64,000 nucleotides of DNA from Archivesica marissinica (GCA_014843695.1 CM026400.1:46193637-46257636); one strand, 5' to 3'; shown: positions 1-13,106, counted from the stretch's first letter. A program made the numbers and translations. The notes: generated by a model not told the origin, from the letters alone.

Positions 1-164
1 CTACTTATTGGGAGGGTTAATCTAGAAGTTCCAGGGCGCTATCGTACTGAATACGTTTCATTTTTAGCCTGCAAATGGAAACAGATTTGGACTGAATTGT
101 GATCATCCTTGGCCATTTCCTAAGATATGCAAACTCCAAGAAATCATCAATAGCGCTGCTGGAT
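1..164 (+). repeat. Left flank of array 1, duplicated at 57467-57630
   Basis: This non-repetitive segment runs directly into the first 40-bp monomers. The same sequence occurs at 57467-57630, immediately before array 2, at a constant offset of 57466 bases and with only a handful of differences (about 95% identity by eye). No coding potential was recognised. Its presence at the same edge of two arrays means that flank and array were duplicated together, so it marks the boundary of a larger duplicated unit whose left part lies outside the window. Confidence 0.9.
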
Positions 165-1801
165 GTGTAAGTAGATATATGATATATCAAGGAGGCATGG
201 CTATGTATAAGTATATATACGGTATATCAAGGAGGCATGGTAATGTATAAGTAGATATACGGACTATCAAGGAGGCATTGCTATGTATAAGTAGATATAC
301 GGTATATCAAGGAGGCATGGCTATGTATAAGTAGATATACGGTATATCAATATGGCTATGCATAAGTAGATATACGATATATCAAGGAGGCATGGTTATG
401 TATAAGCAGATATACGGTATATCAAGGAGGCATGGTTATGCATAAGTAGATATACGGTATATCAAGGAGGCATGGTAATGTATAATTAGATATACGGTAT
501 AAGTAGATAAACGGTATATCAAGGAGGCATGGTTATGTATAAGTAGATATATGGTATATCAAGGAGGCATGGCACTGTATAAGTAGATATACGGTATATC
601 AAGGAGGCATGGTTATGTATTAGTAGATATATGGTATATCAAGGAGGCATGGCTATGTATAAGTAGATATACGGTATATCAAGGAGACATGGCTATGTAT
701 AAGTAGATATACGGTATATATCAAGGAGGCATGGCTATGTATAAGTAGATATACGGTATATCAAGGAGGCATGGCTATGTATAAGTAGATATACGGTATA
801 TCAAGGAGGCATGGCTATGAGTAAGTAGATATATGGTATATCAAGGAGGCATTGCTATGTATAAGTAGATATATGGTATACTAAGGATTCATGGCTATGT
901 ATAAGTAGATATACGGTATATCAAGGAGGCATGGCTATGTATAAGTAGATATACGGTATATCAAGGAAACATGGCTATGTATATGTAGAAATACGGTATA
1001 TATCAAGGAGGCATGGCTATGTATATGTAGATATACGGTATCTCAAGGAGGCATGGTAATGTATAAGTAGATATACGGTATATCAAGGAGACATGGCGAT
1101 GTATAAGTAGATATACGGTATATCAAGGAGGTATTGCTATGCATAAGTAGATGTATGCTATATATCAAGGAGGGATGACTATGTATAAGTAGATATACGG
1201 TATATCAAGGAGGCATGGCTATGTATAAGTAGATATATTGTATATCAAGGAGGCATGGCTATGTGTAAGTAGATATATGGTATATCAAGGAGGCATTGCT
1301 ATGTATAAGTAGATATATAGTATACTAAGGAGTCATGGTTATGTATAAGTAGATATACGGTATATCAAGGAGACATGGCTATGTATAAGTAGATATACGG
1401 TATATATCAAGGAGGCATGGCTATGTATAAGTATATATACGGTATATCAAGGAGGCATGGTAATGTATAAGTAGATATACGGTATATCAAGGAGGCATGG
1501 TAATGTATAAGTAGATATATGGTATATCAAGGAGGCATGGCTATGTATAATTAGATATACGGTATATCAAGGAGGCATGGTTATATATAAGTAGATATAT
1601 GGTATATCAAGGAGGCATGGCACTGTATAAGTAGATATGCGGTATATCAAGGAGGCATGGCTATGTGTAAGTAGATATATGGTATATCAAGGAGGCATGG
1701 CTATGTATAAGTAGATATATGGTATACTAAGGAGACATGGCTATGTATAAGTAGATATACGGTATATCAAGGAGACATGGCTATGCATAAGTAGATATAC
1801 G
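165..1801 (+). repeat. 40-bp minisatellite array 1, left block
   Basis: About 41 head-to-tail monomers of 40 bp (37.5% GC; in the strand shown G outnumbers C 11 to 4). The monomer contains the odd-length perfect dyad GATATACGGTATATC, plus CAAGGAGGCATGG and CTATGTATAAGTA. The commonest variants are C or T at the dyad centre (TATACGG or TATATGG), GGC or GAC before ATGG, and CTATG, TTATG or TAATG after it. The block ends abruptly at 1801/1802, where a LINE begins. Confidence 0.98.
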
Positions 1802-3079
1802 GAAACATGGTCAAATGATATTTTTAATGTAAATGTAGATGGGTTTAGTTCGTATGTCTTAAATAGAAATGAAAAACATAAAGGTGCAAGAAGAGACAGT
1901 GGTGGTCTTATTATTTATGTGTCACAAAACTTAAATAAACATGTGGAGTTTGTAAAAACTGTGGATGATAGCATAATATGGCTAAAATTGAAGGGATATG
2001 TATTTGGTTTTGAGAATGATGTATTATTGTGCTTATGTTATAATATCCCAGGTGGCAGTAGTAGAGAGATGTTTGTGGAGCAAAATATATTTGACATTAT
2101 TGCTAGTGATATGTATTATTTTGAAAATTTATATGATGGAAAATGTAATTATTTGATAACTGGAGATTTAAATTCTAGAGTTGGTGAAAAACCAGACTAT
2201 GCGGAAAATGAGTACCTTTATAATGTAGATTTGTTACCTGACGATTATATTGTGGATGATGAATTACCTAGAATAAGCCAGGATAAAACAGTAAATGATA
2301 GTGGAAAAGTATTATTGAACTTTTGTAAAGCAACTGGTATTAGAATTGCAAATGGCAGAGTTGGTTTAGATAAAAACATTGGGAAATATACATGTATTGC
2401 TGAAAGAGGTAGTAGTGTCATAGATATGGTTTTATGTAAACCAGAATTATTTGATAAGATTAAATCTTTTGTGGTTCATGATTCAAATATTATATCTGAT
2501 CACTGTGCTGTGGAATTTGTTTTTAATTCACATATTGATGAAAATGTCCACGGAAATACTTTACCAGATATTAATAATGATCATGTGAAATTTGTATATA
2601 AATGGGATGATGCTAAGAAGGATTTGTACATGGAAACATTAGCTAGCGATAATATTACTAGCAAATTACAATACCTATGTGACAATTTAAATGCTGTAGA
2701 AAACAAGGATGACGTTGATATAAATTTGAACGAATTTTATAGCACTATAGAACAGGTATGCACACCACTGTTTAAAAGAAACAATAGTCCAAAAAATAAA
2801 ATAAATAGACCAACTCATGTGCAGAAACCATGGTATGATGATGAATGTAAGGCGGGACAACATCAGTTTTATTTGTGCTTGAATGATTTTAGATATGATA
2901 AATCTAATGAAAATAGAAGGCAAATGGTCCGAGCTAGAAGCGAATATAAGGATATTATTAGAAATAAGAAGTATAATTATGATAAATGCCAAACCAAACA
3001 ATTAGAGACTATGAGGGTAAAAAAATGCGAAGGAATATTGGAAACGGTTAAAAGGGTTATGTGGCATGAGGACATCTAA
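1802..3079 (+). pseudogene. LINE apurinic-type endonuclease domain, N-terminally truncated
   Basis: The reading frame is open from the insertion junction, with no start codon of its own. Codons 1802-1810 give Glu-Thr-Trp, the catalytic-glutamate motif of APE-like LINE endonucleases. Further on come SGGLIIYV (about 1898-1921), GDLNSRVG (about 2162-2185) and SDH (2495-2503), the last matching the terminal catalytic Asp-His. The N-terminal strand with the first catalytic Asn is missing, so the nuclease should be inactive. The frame stops at 3079, while the reverse transcriptase continues in the next frame. Both frames are open only between 3021 and 3079, so one indel in that stretch probably separated what was a single ORF. 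A GTG at 1919 is not a meaningful start. Confidence 0.88.
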
Positions 3080-5180
3080 GGTGTTGTCAACTAATCAATT
3101 TGCTGATTATTTTAAGTCAATAAATGATCCGCAATCTGTATTTTTTCAAGCGGATGAAGATGTTATGTATTTTAATGATAGATATTTAAATGGAGAATTA
3201 AATTGTATGTTTAATGAATTGAATGTAGAAATCATGTCTATTGAAATTATTAAAGCTTGCAGAGAGTTAAAATGTGGAACATCTGCTGGTCCAGATGCTG
3301 TATTAAACGAGTTCTTTAAACATGGAACCAACAATGAAGTACTTCTGTTGTATTTAAAATGTCTGTTTAATAAATTATTCGATGTTGGGTATTTCCCATA
3401 TATGTGGACTGACGGTTTTATTATTCCACTGCATAAAAAAGGTGATGTTGATGAAACTGGAAACTACAGGGGTATAACTTTATTAAGCACGCTTGGAAAA
3501 CTATTTACCAGAATCTTAAACAATCGTTTGACTACTTGGGCTGAAATGTATAATGTCTATATAGAAGCACAGGCTGGTTTTCGAAAGAGCATGGGAACTA
3601 TTGATAACATCTTTATATTGCATGGAATAATAAATCATATGCTAAATAACAATAGGAAACTGTATGTAGCCTTCATTGATTTTATGAAAGCCTTCGATTT
3701 TGTAGTTAGAGATATAATGTGGTACAAATTATTAAAAATAGGTGTTAGAGGTAAAATTCTTAACATTATTAAGTCCATGTATACACATGTTAAAGCGAGA
3801 GTTAAATATCAAAACATATTAAGTGATGAATTTACATGTTATTTGGGAGTTAGACAAGGCGAATGTTTATCACCTTTCCTATTCTCCATGTACTTGAATG
3901 ATATTGAAGAGGATTTTATGCTACATGGTTATGATGGAGTGGATGTTGGTATGCTTAAGTTATTTTTGTTATTATATGCTGATGATATAGTAATATTTGC
4001 AGAATCTGAAAATAGTTTGCAAAAAGGTTTAGAAATATTGCATGATTATTGTCAAAAGTGGAAGTTAACTGTGAATATAAATAAAACAAAAATAATGATA
4101 TTTAAGAAAGGTGGGGCAAATAGACGAAATGTTCAGTTTGCATATAATGGAGACATAATTGAAATTGTAAAGCAGTTTACTTATTTAGGAATTGTGTTTA
4201 CCACAGGTGGTTCTTTTAGCTCAACACACGATGCACTAGCTGGACAAGCTTTAAAAGCTATGTTCAAATTAAAAACTTATTTAGTTAAATTTCCTAATAT
4301 TTTAGTTAGTCATTCTCTTGATTTGTTTGATAAACTCATTACACCAATTCTTAGTTATGGCTGTGAAATATGGGGTTTCAATGAGATAGCTACAATTGAA
4401 AAGGTACATTTACAGTATTGTAAGCAACTGCTCGGTGTACGTGTACAGACACAAAATAGTTTTGTGTATGGAGAAACTGGTAGATGTACATTACTTATTA
4501 AAAGATTGTATGCAATTATGCGATATTGGTTTAAAGTTTTACAATGTGATGATGGTAAATATGTTAGTGTTATCTATAAAATGATGTTACATGACTTAGA
4601 ATTGTATCCACACAAAAAAACTTGGGCACGAAATGTACGAAATGTATTACAGTCATTAGGTTTTAATCACGTATGGATTGTTCAAGGAGTAGGAGATACA
4701 GACCTATTTTTAGCAACTTTTAAACAACGGCTATATGATAATTATTTACAAGACTGGAATAGCCAGTTAGAAAACTCAACAAGAGCTCGTACTTATAGAC
4801 TATTTTCTGATTTTTGTTTCCAACCTTATTTAGATATTATAAATGTTCGTAAATTCAGGATAGCATATACTAGATTGAGAGTATCAGCCCATAGATTAGA
4901 AATTGAATCAGGTAGATGGCATAAACCAGAAAAGATTCCGATAGATGATCGCAACTGTCAATTATGTAATAGTGTAGAAGATGAATTTCACTTTTTGCTA
5001 GAATGCCCTCTGTATCATGAAATTAGAATTCTTTATATAAAAAGATATTATTGGAAAAGACCGAACATATTAAAGTTCAAGGAGTTGCTACAAGCTACTA
5101 GTTCGTGTATTGTTAGAAACTTGTCGATGTATATATGTAAAAGCTTTGAAAAAAGAAATACTTTATACTACCATCAATAA
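3066..5180 (+). CDS. LINE reverse transcriptase with C-terminal Cys/His motif
   Basis: A 704-residue open frame with no internal stop. Visible reverse transcriptase blocks, in residue numbers from the ATG at 3066: AGPDAVLNEFF (75-84), GYFPYMW and IIPLHKKGD (108-127), NYRGITLLSTLGKLF (133-147), QAGFRKSMGTID (169-180), FIDFMKAFD (203-211, catalytic Asp 205), GVRQGECLSPFLF (261-273) and LLYADDIVIF (302-311, catalytic Asp pair 306-307). A C-X2-C-X7-H-X4-C motif sits at residues 631-647, after a HRLEIESGRW stretch. The protein would copy LINE RNA at a nick in target DNA. The intact frame suggests a fairly recent insertion. The copy cannot transpose alone because the endonuclease is truncated and frameshifted away. 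The ATG at 3066 is only the first one in frame; the native protein began upstream in the endonuclease frame. Confidence 0.92.
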   Translation: MRTSKVLSTNQFADYFKSINDPQSVFFQADEDVMYFNDRYLNGELNCMFNELNVEIMSIEIIKACRELKCGTSAGPDAVLNEFFKHGTNNEVLLLYLKCLFNKLFDVGYFPYMWTDGFIIPLHKKGDVDETGNYRGITLLSTLGKLFTRILNNRLTTWAEMYNVYIEAQAGFRKSMGTIDNIFILHGIINHMLNNNRKLYVAFIDFMKAFDFVVRDIMWYKLLKIGVRGKILNIIKSMYTHVKARVKYQNILSDEFTCYLGVRQGECLSPFLFSMYLNDIEEDFMLHGYDGVDVGMLKLFLLLYADDIVIFAESENSLQKGLEILHDYCQKWKLTVNINKTKIMIFKKGGANRRNVQFAYNGDIIEIVKQFTYLGIVFTTGGSFSSTHDALAGQALKAMFKLKTYLVKFPNILVSHSLDLFDKLITPILSYGCEIWGFNEIATIEKVHLQYCKQLLGVRVQTQNSFVYGETGRCTLLIKRLYAIMRYWFKVLQCDDGKYVSVIYKMMLHDLELYPHKKTWARNVRNVLQSLGFNHVWIVQGVGDTDLFLATFKQRLYDNYLQDWNSQLENSTRARTYRLFSDFCFQPYLDIINVRKFRIAYTRLRVSAHRLEIESGRWHKPEKIPIDDRNCQLCNSVEDEFHFLLECPLYHEIRILYIKRYYWKRPNILKFKELLQATSSCIVRNLSMYICKSFEKRNTLYYHQ

Positions 5181-5222
5181 CCTATTCTTCTCACTGTGTG
5201 TCAGAGTATATGTACAAATTGT

Positions 5223-8200
5223 TATCAAGGAGGCATGGCTATGTATAAGTATATATACCGTATATCAAGGAGGCATGGTAATGTATAAGTAGATATATGG
5301 TATATCAAGGAGGCATGGCTATGTATAAGTAGATATACGGTATATCAAGGAGGCGTGGCTATGTATAAGTAGATATACGGTATATCAAGGAGGCAGGGCT
5401 AGGCATAAGTAGATATACGGTATATCACGGAGGCATGGCTGTGTATAAACAGATATACGGTATATCAAGGAGGCATGGTAATGCATAAGTAGATATACGG
5501 TATATGAAGGAGGCGTGGCTATGTATAAGTAGATATACGGTATATCAAGGAGGCATGGCTATGCATAAGTAGATATACGGTATATCAAGGAGGCATGGTA
5601 ATGTATAAGTATATATACGGTATATCAAGGAGGCTTGGCTATGTATAAGTAGATATACGGTATATTAAGGAGGCATGGCTATGTATAAGTAGATATACGG
5701 TATATCAAGGAGGCATGGTTATGTATAAGTAGATATATGGTATATCAAGGAGGCATGGCACTGTATAAGTAGATGTACGGTATATCAAGGAGATAGGGCT
5801 ATGTATACATAGATATGCGGTATATCAAGGAGGCATGGTTATGTATAAGTAGATATATGGTATATCAAGGAGGCATGGCTATGTATAAGTAGATATACGG
5901 TATATCAAGGAGACATGGCTATGTATAAGTAGATATACGGTATATATCAAGGAGGCATGGCTATGTATAAGTAGATATACGGTATATCAAGGAGGCATGG
6001 TAATGTATAAGTAGATATACGGTATATCAAGGAGGCATGGTAATGTATAAGTAGATATACGGTATATCAAGGTGGCATGGCTATGTATAAGTATATATAT
6101 GGTATATCAAGGAGGCATGGCTATGTATAAGTAGATATACGGTATATCAAGGAGGCATGGCTATGTATAAGTAGATATATGGTATATCAAGGAGGCATGG
6201 CTATGTATAAGTAGATATATGGTATATCAAGGAGGCATGGCGATGTATAAGTAGATATACGGTATATCAAGGAGGTATTGCTATGTATAAGTAGATGTAT
6301 GCTATATATCAAGGAGGGATGACTATGTATAAGTAGATATACATAACCATGCCTCCTTGATATATACCGTATAAGTAGATATACGGTATATCAAGGAGGC
6401 ATGGTAATTTATAAGTAGATATATGGTATATCAAGGAGGCATTGCTATGCCTAAGTAGATATACGGTATATCAAGGAGGTATTGCTATGTATAAGTAGAT
6501 ATATGGTATATATCAAGGAGGGATGGCTATGTATAAGTAGATATACGGTAATATCAAGGAGGTATGGCTATGTATAAGTAGATATACGGTATATCAAGGA
6601 GGCATGGCTATGTTTAAGTAGATATATGGTATATCAAGGAGGCATTGCTATGTATAAGTTGATATATGGTATACTAAGGAGTCATGGCTATGTATAAGTA
6701 GATATACGGTATATCAAGGAGGCCTGGTAATGTATAAGTAGATATACGGTATATCAAGGAGGCATGGCTATGTATAAGTAGATATACGGTATATCAAGGA
6801 GGTATGGCTATGTATACTAGATAGCGGGTATCAAGGAGGCATGGTAATGTATAAGTAGATATACGGTATATCAAGGAGCATGGCTATGTATAAGTAGATA
6901 TACGGTATATCAAGGAGACATGGCTATGTATAAGTAGATATACGGTATATCAAGGAGGCATGGCTATGTATAAGTAGATATACGGTATATCAAGGAGACA
7001 TGGCTATGATAGTAGATATATGGTATATCAAGGAGGCAGCTATGTATAATAAAAACAATGGTAATGTATAAGTAGATATACGGTATATCAAGGAGGCATG
7101 GTAATGTATAAGTAGATATACGGTATATCAAGGAGGCATGGCTATGTATTAGTAGATATACGGTATATCAAGGAGGCATGGCTATGTATAAGTAGATATA
7201 CGGTATATCAAGGAGGCATGGTTATGTATAAGTAGATATACGGTATATCAAGGAGGCATGGCTATGTATAAGTAGATATACGGTATATCAAGGAGGCATG
7301 GCTATGTATAAGTAGATATACGGTATATCAAGGAGGCATGGTTATGTATAAGTAGATATACGGTATATCAAGGAGGCATGGCTATGTATAAGTAGATATA
7401 TGGTATATCAAGGAGGCATGGTTATGTATAAGTAGATATACGGTATATCAAGGAGGCATGGCTATGTATAAGTAGATATACGGTATATCAAGGAGGCATG
7501 GCTATGTATAAGTAGATATACGGTATATCAAGGAGGCAGGGCTAGGTATAAGTAGATATACGGTATATCAAGGAGGCATGCTAATGCATAAGTAGATATA
7601 CGGTATATCAAGTTGGCGTGGCTATGTATAAGTAGATATACGGTATATCAAGGAGGCATGGCTATGTATAAGTAGATATATGGTATATCAAGGAGGCATG
7701 GTAATGTATAAGTAGATATATGGTATATCAAGGAGGCATGTCTATGTATAAGTAGATATATGGTATATCAAGGAGGCATGGTAATGTATAAGTAGATATA
7801 CGGTATATCAAGGAGGCATGGTAATGTATAAGTAGATATACGGTATATCAAGGAGGCATGGTAATGCATAAGTAGATATATGGTATATCAAGGAGGCATT
7901 GCTATGCATAAGTAGATATACGGTATATCAAGGAGGCATTGCTATGTATAAGTAGATATATGGTATATATCAAGGAGAGATGGCTATGTATAAGTAGATA
8001 TACGGTATATCAAGGAGGTATGGCTATGTATAAGTAGATATACGGTATATCAAGGAGGCATGGCTATGTATAAGTAGATATATGGTATATCAAGGAGGCA
8101 TTGCTATGTATAAGTTGATATATGGTATACTAAGGAGTCATGGCTATGTATAAGTAGATATACGGTATATCAAGGAGGCCTGGTAATGTATAAGTAGATA

Positions 8201-11200
8201 TACGGTATATCAAGGAGGCATGGCTATGTATAAGTAGATATACGGTATATCAAGGAGGCATGGTAATGTATAAGTAGATATACGGTATATCAAGGAGGCA
8301 TGGTAATGTATAAGTAGATATACGGTATATCAAGGAGGCATGGTAATGTATAAGTAGATATAAGGTATACCAAGGAGGCATGGCTATGTATAAGTAGATA
8401 TATGGTATATCAAGGAAGCATGGCTATGTATAAGTAGATATATGGTATATCAAGGAGGCATGGTAATGTACAAGTAGATATACGGTATATAAAGGAGGCA
8501 TGGTAATGTACAAGTAGATATACGGTATATCAAGGAGGCATGGCTATGTATAAGTAGATATACGGTATATCAAGGAGGCATGGCTATGCATAAGTAGTTA
8601 TACGGTATATCAAGGAGGCATGGTTATGTATAAGTAGATATACGGTATATCAAGGAGGCATGGCTAGGTATAAGTAGATATACGGTATATCAAGGAGGCA
8701 TGGCTATGTATAAGTAGATATACGGTATATCAAGGAGGCATGGTAATGTATAAGTAGATATACGGTATATCAAGGAGGCATGGCTATGTATAAGTAGATA
8801 TATGGTATATCAAGGAGGCATGGTAATGTATAAGTAGATATACGTTATATCAAGGAGGCATGGTTATGTATAAGTAGATATACGGTATATCAAGGAGGCA
8901 TGGCTATGTATAAGTAGATATACGGTATATCAAGGAGGCAAGGTTATGTATAAGTAGATATACGGTATATCAAGGAGGCAGGGCTAGGTATAAGTAGATA
9001 TACGGTATATCAAGGAGTCATGCTAATGCATAAGTAGATATACGTTATATCAAGGAGGCATGGCTATGTATAAGTAGATCTATGGTATATCAAGGAGGCA
9101 TGGTAATGTATAAGTAGATATATGGTATATCAAGGAGGCATGTCTATGTATAAGTAGATATATGGTATATCAAGGAGGCATGGTAATGTATAAGTAGATA
9201 TACGGTATATCAAGGAGGCATGGTAATGTATAAGTAGATATACGGTATATCAAGGAGGCATGGTTATGTATAAGTAGATATACGGTATATCAAGGAGGCA
9301 TGGCTATGCATAAGTAGATATATGGTATATCAAGGAGGCATGGCTATGCATAAGTAGATATATGGTATATCAAGGAGGCAGGGCTAGGCATAAGTAGATA
9401 TACGGTATATCACGGAGGCATGGCTGTGTATAAACAGATATACGGTATATCAAGGAGGCATGGTAATGCATAAGTAGATATACGGTATATCAAGGAGGCG
9501 TTGCTATGTATAAGTAGATATACGGTATATCAAGGAGGCATGGCTATGCATAAGTAGATATACGGTATATCAAGGAGGCATGGTAATGTATAAGTAGATA
9601 TACGGTATATTAAGGAGGCATGGCTATGTATAAGTAGATATACGGTATATTAAGGAGGCATGGTTATGTATAAGTAGATATATGGTATATCAAGGAGGCA
9701 TGGTTATGTATAAGTAGATATATGGTATATCAACGAGGCATGGCACTGTATAAGTAGATATACGGTATATCAATGAGATAGGGCTATGTATACATAGATA
9801 TGCGGTATATCAAGGAGGCATGGTTATGTATAAGTAGATATATGGTATATCAAGGAGGCATGGCTATGTATAAGTAGATATATGGTATATCAAGGAGGCA
9901 TGGTAATGTATAAGTAGATATCCGGTGTATAAGTAGATATATGGTATATCAAGGAGGTATTGCTATGTATAAGTAGATATATGGTATATATCAAGGAGGG
10001 ATGGCTATGTATAAGTAGATATACGGTATATCAAGGAGGCATGGCTATGTATAAGTAGATATACGGTATATCAAGGAGGCATGGCTATGTGTAAGTAGAT
10101 ATTTGGTATATCAAGGAGGCATTGCTATGTATAAGTTGATATATGGTATATCAAGGAGGCATGGTAATGTATAAGTAGATATATGGTATATCAAGGAGGC
10201 ATGGTTATGTATAAGTAGGTATATGGTATATCAAGCAGGCATGGCTATGTATAAGTAGATATATGGTATATCAAGGAGGCATGGTAATGTATAAGTAGAT
10301 ATATGGTATATCAAGGAGGTATGGCACTGTATAAGTAAATATACGGTATATCAAGGAGACATGGCTATGTATACATAGATATGCGGTATTTCAAGGAGGC
10401 ATGGATATGTATAAGTAGATATATGGTATATCAAGGAGGCATGGCTATGTATAAGTAGATATACGGTATATCAAGGAGACATGGCTATGTATAAGTAGAT
10501 ATACGGTATATCAAGGAGACATGGCTATGTATAAGTAGATATACGGTATTATCAAGGAGGCATGGCTATGTATAAGTAGATATACGGTATATCAAGGAGG
10601 CATGGTAAGTATAAGTAGATAGGTATATCAAGGAGGCATGATGCATAAGTAGATATACAGTATATCAAGGAGGCATGGCTATGCATAAGTAGATATATGG
10701 TATATCAAGGAGACATGGCTATGTATAAGTAGATATACGGTATATCAAGGAGGCATGGCTATGTATAAGTAGATATATGGTATATCAAGGAGGCATGGCT
10801 ATGCATAAGTAGATATATGGTATATCAAAGAGGCATGGTAATGTATAAGTAGATATACGGTATATCAAGGAGGCATGGTAATGTATAAGTAGATATACGG
10901 TATATCAAGGAGGCATGGCTATGTATAAGTAGATATACGGTATATATCAAGGAGGCATGGCTATGTATAAGTAGATATACGGTATATCAAGGAGGCATGG
11001 CTATGTATAAGTAGATATACGGTATATCAAGGAGGCATGGCTATGTATAAGTAGATATACGGATATATCAAGGAGGCATGGCTATGTATAAGTAGATATA
11101 CGGTATATCAAGGAGGCATGGCTATGTATAAGTAGATATACGGTATATCAAGGAGGCATGGCTATGTATAAGTAGATATACGGTATATCAAGGAGGCATG

Positions 11201-12106
11201 GCTATGTATAAGTAGATATACGGTATATCAAGGAGGCATGGTAATGTATAAGTAGATATACGGTATATCAAGGAGGCATGGCTATGTATAAGTAGATATA
11301 CGGTATATCAAGGAGGCATGGTTATGTATAAGTAGATATATGGTATATCAAGGAGGCATGGCAATGTATAAGTAGATATACGGTATATCAAGGAGACATG
11401 GCTATGTATAAGTAGATATACGGTATATCAAGGAGGCATGGTTATGTATAAGTAGATATACGGTATATCAAGGAGGCATGGCTATGTATAAGTAGATATA
11501 TGGTATATCAAGGAGGCATGGTAATGTATAAGTAGATATACGGTATATCAAGGAGGCATGGCTATGTATAAGTAGATATATGGTATATCAAGGAGGCATG
11601 GCAATGTATAAGTAGATATACGGTATATCAAGGAGGCATGGCTATGTATAAGTAGATATACGGTATATCAAGGAGGCATGGCTATGTATAAGTAGATATA
11701 TGGTATATCAAGGAGGCATGGCTATGTATAAGTAGATATATGGTATATCAAGGAGACATGGCTATGTATAAGTAGATATACGGATATATCAAGGAGGCAT
11801 GGCTATGTATAAGTAGATATACGGTATATCAAGGAGGCATGGTTATGTATAAGTAGATATACGGTATATCAAGGAGGCATGGTAATGTATAAGTAGATAT
11901 ATGGTATATCAAGGAGGCATGGCTATGTATAAGTAGATATATGGTATATCAAGGAGGCATGGCTATGCATAAGTAGATATATGGTATATCAAGGAGGCAT
12001 GGTAATGTATAAGTAGATATACGGTATATCAAGGAGGCATGGCTATGTATAAGTAGATATACGGTATATCAAGGAGACATGGCTATGTATAAGTAGATAT
12101 ACGGTA
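5223..12106 (+). repeat. 40-bp minisatellite array 1, middle block
   Basis: About 172 monomers of the same 40-bp unit, resuming directly after the LINE. It contains longer-range copies: the stretch at about 5390-5850, with rare variants such as GGCAGGGCTAGGCATAAGT, GTGTATAAACAG and GAGATAGGGCTATG, recurs at about 9375-9835 (offset about 3985). One monomer is inverted at 6342-6372. Several stretches (about 6810-7060 and 10600-10640) have shortened or corrupted monomers. The block ends at the N gap. No genes are present. Confidence 0.98.
6342..6372 (-). repeat. Single inverted 40-bp-type monomer
   Basis: Within an otherwise uniformly oriented array, the sequence reads ATAACCATGCCTCCTTGA followed by TATATACCGTATAAG. 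This is the reverse complement of most of one monomer (variant with TATATATC and TTATG). Normal orientation resumes at about 6373. It is the only inverted monomer I found in either array. Confidence 0.85.
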
Positions 12107-13106
12107 NNNNNNNNNNNNNNNNNNNNNNNNNNNNNNNNNNNNNNNNNNNNNNNNNNNNNNNNNNNNNNNNNNNNNNNNNNNNNNNNNNNNNNNNNNNNNN
12201 NNNNNNNNNNNNNNNNNNNNNNNNNNNNNNNNNNNNNNNNNNNNNNNNNNNNNNNNNNNNNNNNNNNNNNNNNNNNNNNNNNNNNNNNNNNNNNNNNNNN
12301 NNNNNNNNNNNNNNNNNNNNNNNNNNNNNNNNNNNNNNNNNNNNNNNNNNNNNNNNNNNNNNNNNNNNNNNNNNNNNNNNNNNNNNNNNNNNNNNNNNNN
12401 NNNNNNNNNNNNNNNNNNNNNNNNNNNNNNNNNNNNNNNNNNNNNNNNNNNNNNNNNNNNNNNNNNNNNNNNNNNNNNNNNNNNNNNNNNNNNNNNNNNN
12501 NNNNNNNNNNNNNNNNNNNNNNNNNNNNNNNNNNNNNNNNNNNNNNNNNNNNNNNNNNNNNNNNNNNNNNNNNNNNNNNNNNNNNNNNNNNNNNNNNNNN
12601 NNNNNNNNNNNNNNNNNNNNNNNNNNNNNNNNNNNNNNNNNNNNNNNNNNNNNNNNNNNNNNNNNNNNNNNNNNNNNNNNNNNNNNNNNNNNNNNNNNNN
12701 NNNNNNNNNNNNNNNNNNNNNNNNNNNNNNNNNNNNNNNNNNNNNNNNNNNNNNNNNNNNNNNNNNNNNNNNNNNNNNNNNNNNNNNNNNNNNNNNNNNN
12801 NNNNNNNNNNNNNNNNNNNNNNNNNNNNNNNNNNNNNNNNNNNNNNNNNNNNNNNNNNNNNNNNNNNNNNNNNNNNNNNNNNNNNNNNNNNNNNNNNNNN
12901 NNNNNNNNNNNNNNNNNNNNNNNNNNNNNNNNNNNNNNNNNNNNNNNNNNNNNNNNNNNNNNNNNNNNNNNNNNNNNNNNNNNNNNNNNNNNNNNNNNNN
13001 NNNNNNNNNNNNNNNNNNNNNNNNNNNNNNNNNNNNNNNNNNNNNNNNNNNNNNNNNNNNNNNNNNNNNNNNNNNNNNNNNNNNNNNNNNNNNNNNNNNN
13101 NNNNNN
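12107..13106. other. Assembly gap (1000 N) inside array 1
   Basis: Exactly 1000 N with 40-bp monomers on both sides. A round-number run usually means a gap of unknown size, so the true array length cannot be read from this sequence. Confidence 0.98.

Larger units (their letters stand above)
1802..5222 (+). mobile_element. 5'-truncated non-LTR retrotransposon (LINE) inside array 1
   Basis: A single insertion splits a 40-bp monomer: the left side ends in GATATACGG and the right side resumes with TATCAAGGAGG, so about two monomer bases are missing and no target-site duplication is visible. The element starts inside its endonuclease domain, at the codons for the Glu-Thr-Trp motif. It then carries the rest of the endonuclease, a reverse transcriptase and a C-terminal Cys/His motif, followed by a 3' untranslated stretch of only about 40 bases without a poly(A) tail. 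5' truncation is the usual outcome of incomplete target-primed reverse transcription. No other copy is present in the window. The clade was not assigned. Confidence 0.93.

Noticed and set aside
2687..3334. Minus-strand ORFs inside the LINE (104 and 62 codons)
   Set aside because: Antisense shadows of the endonuclease and reverse transcriptase frames.
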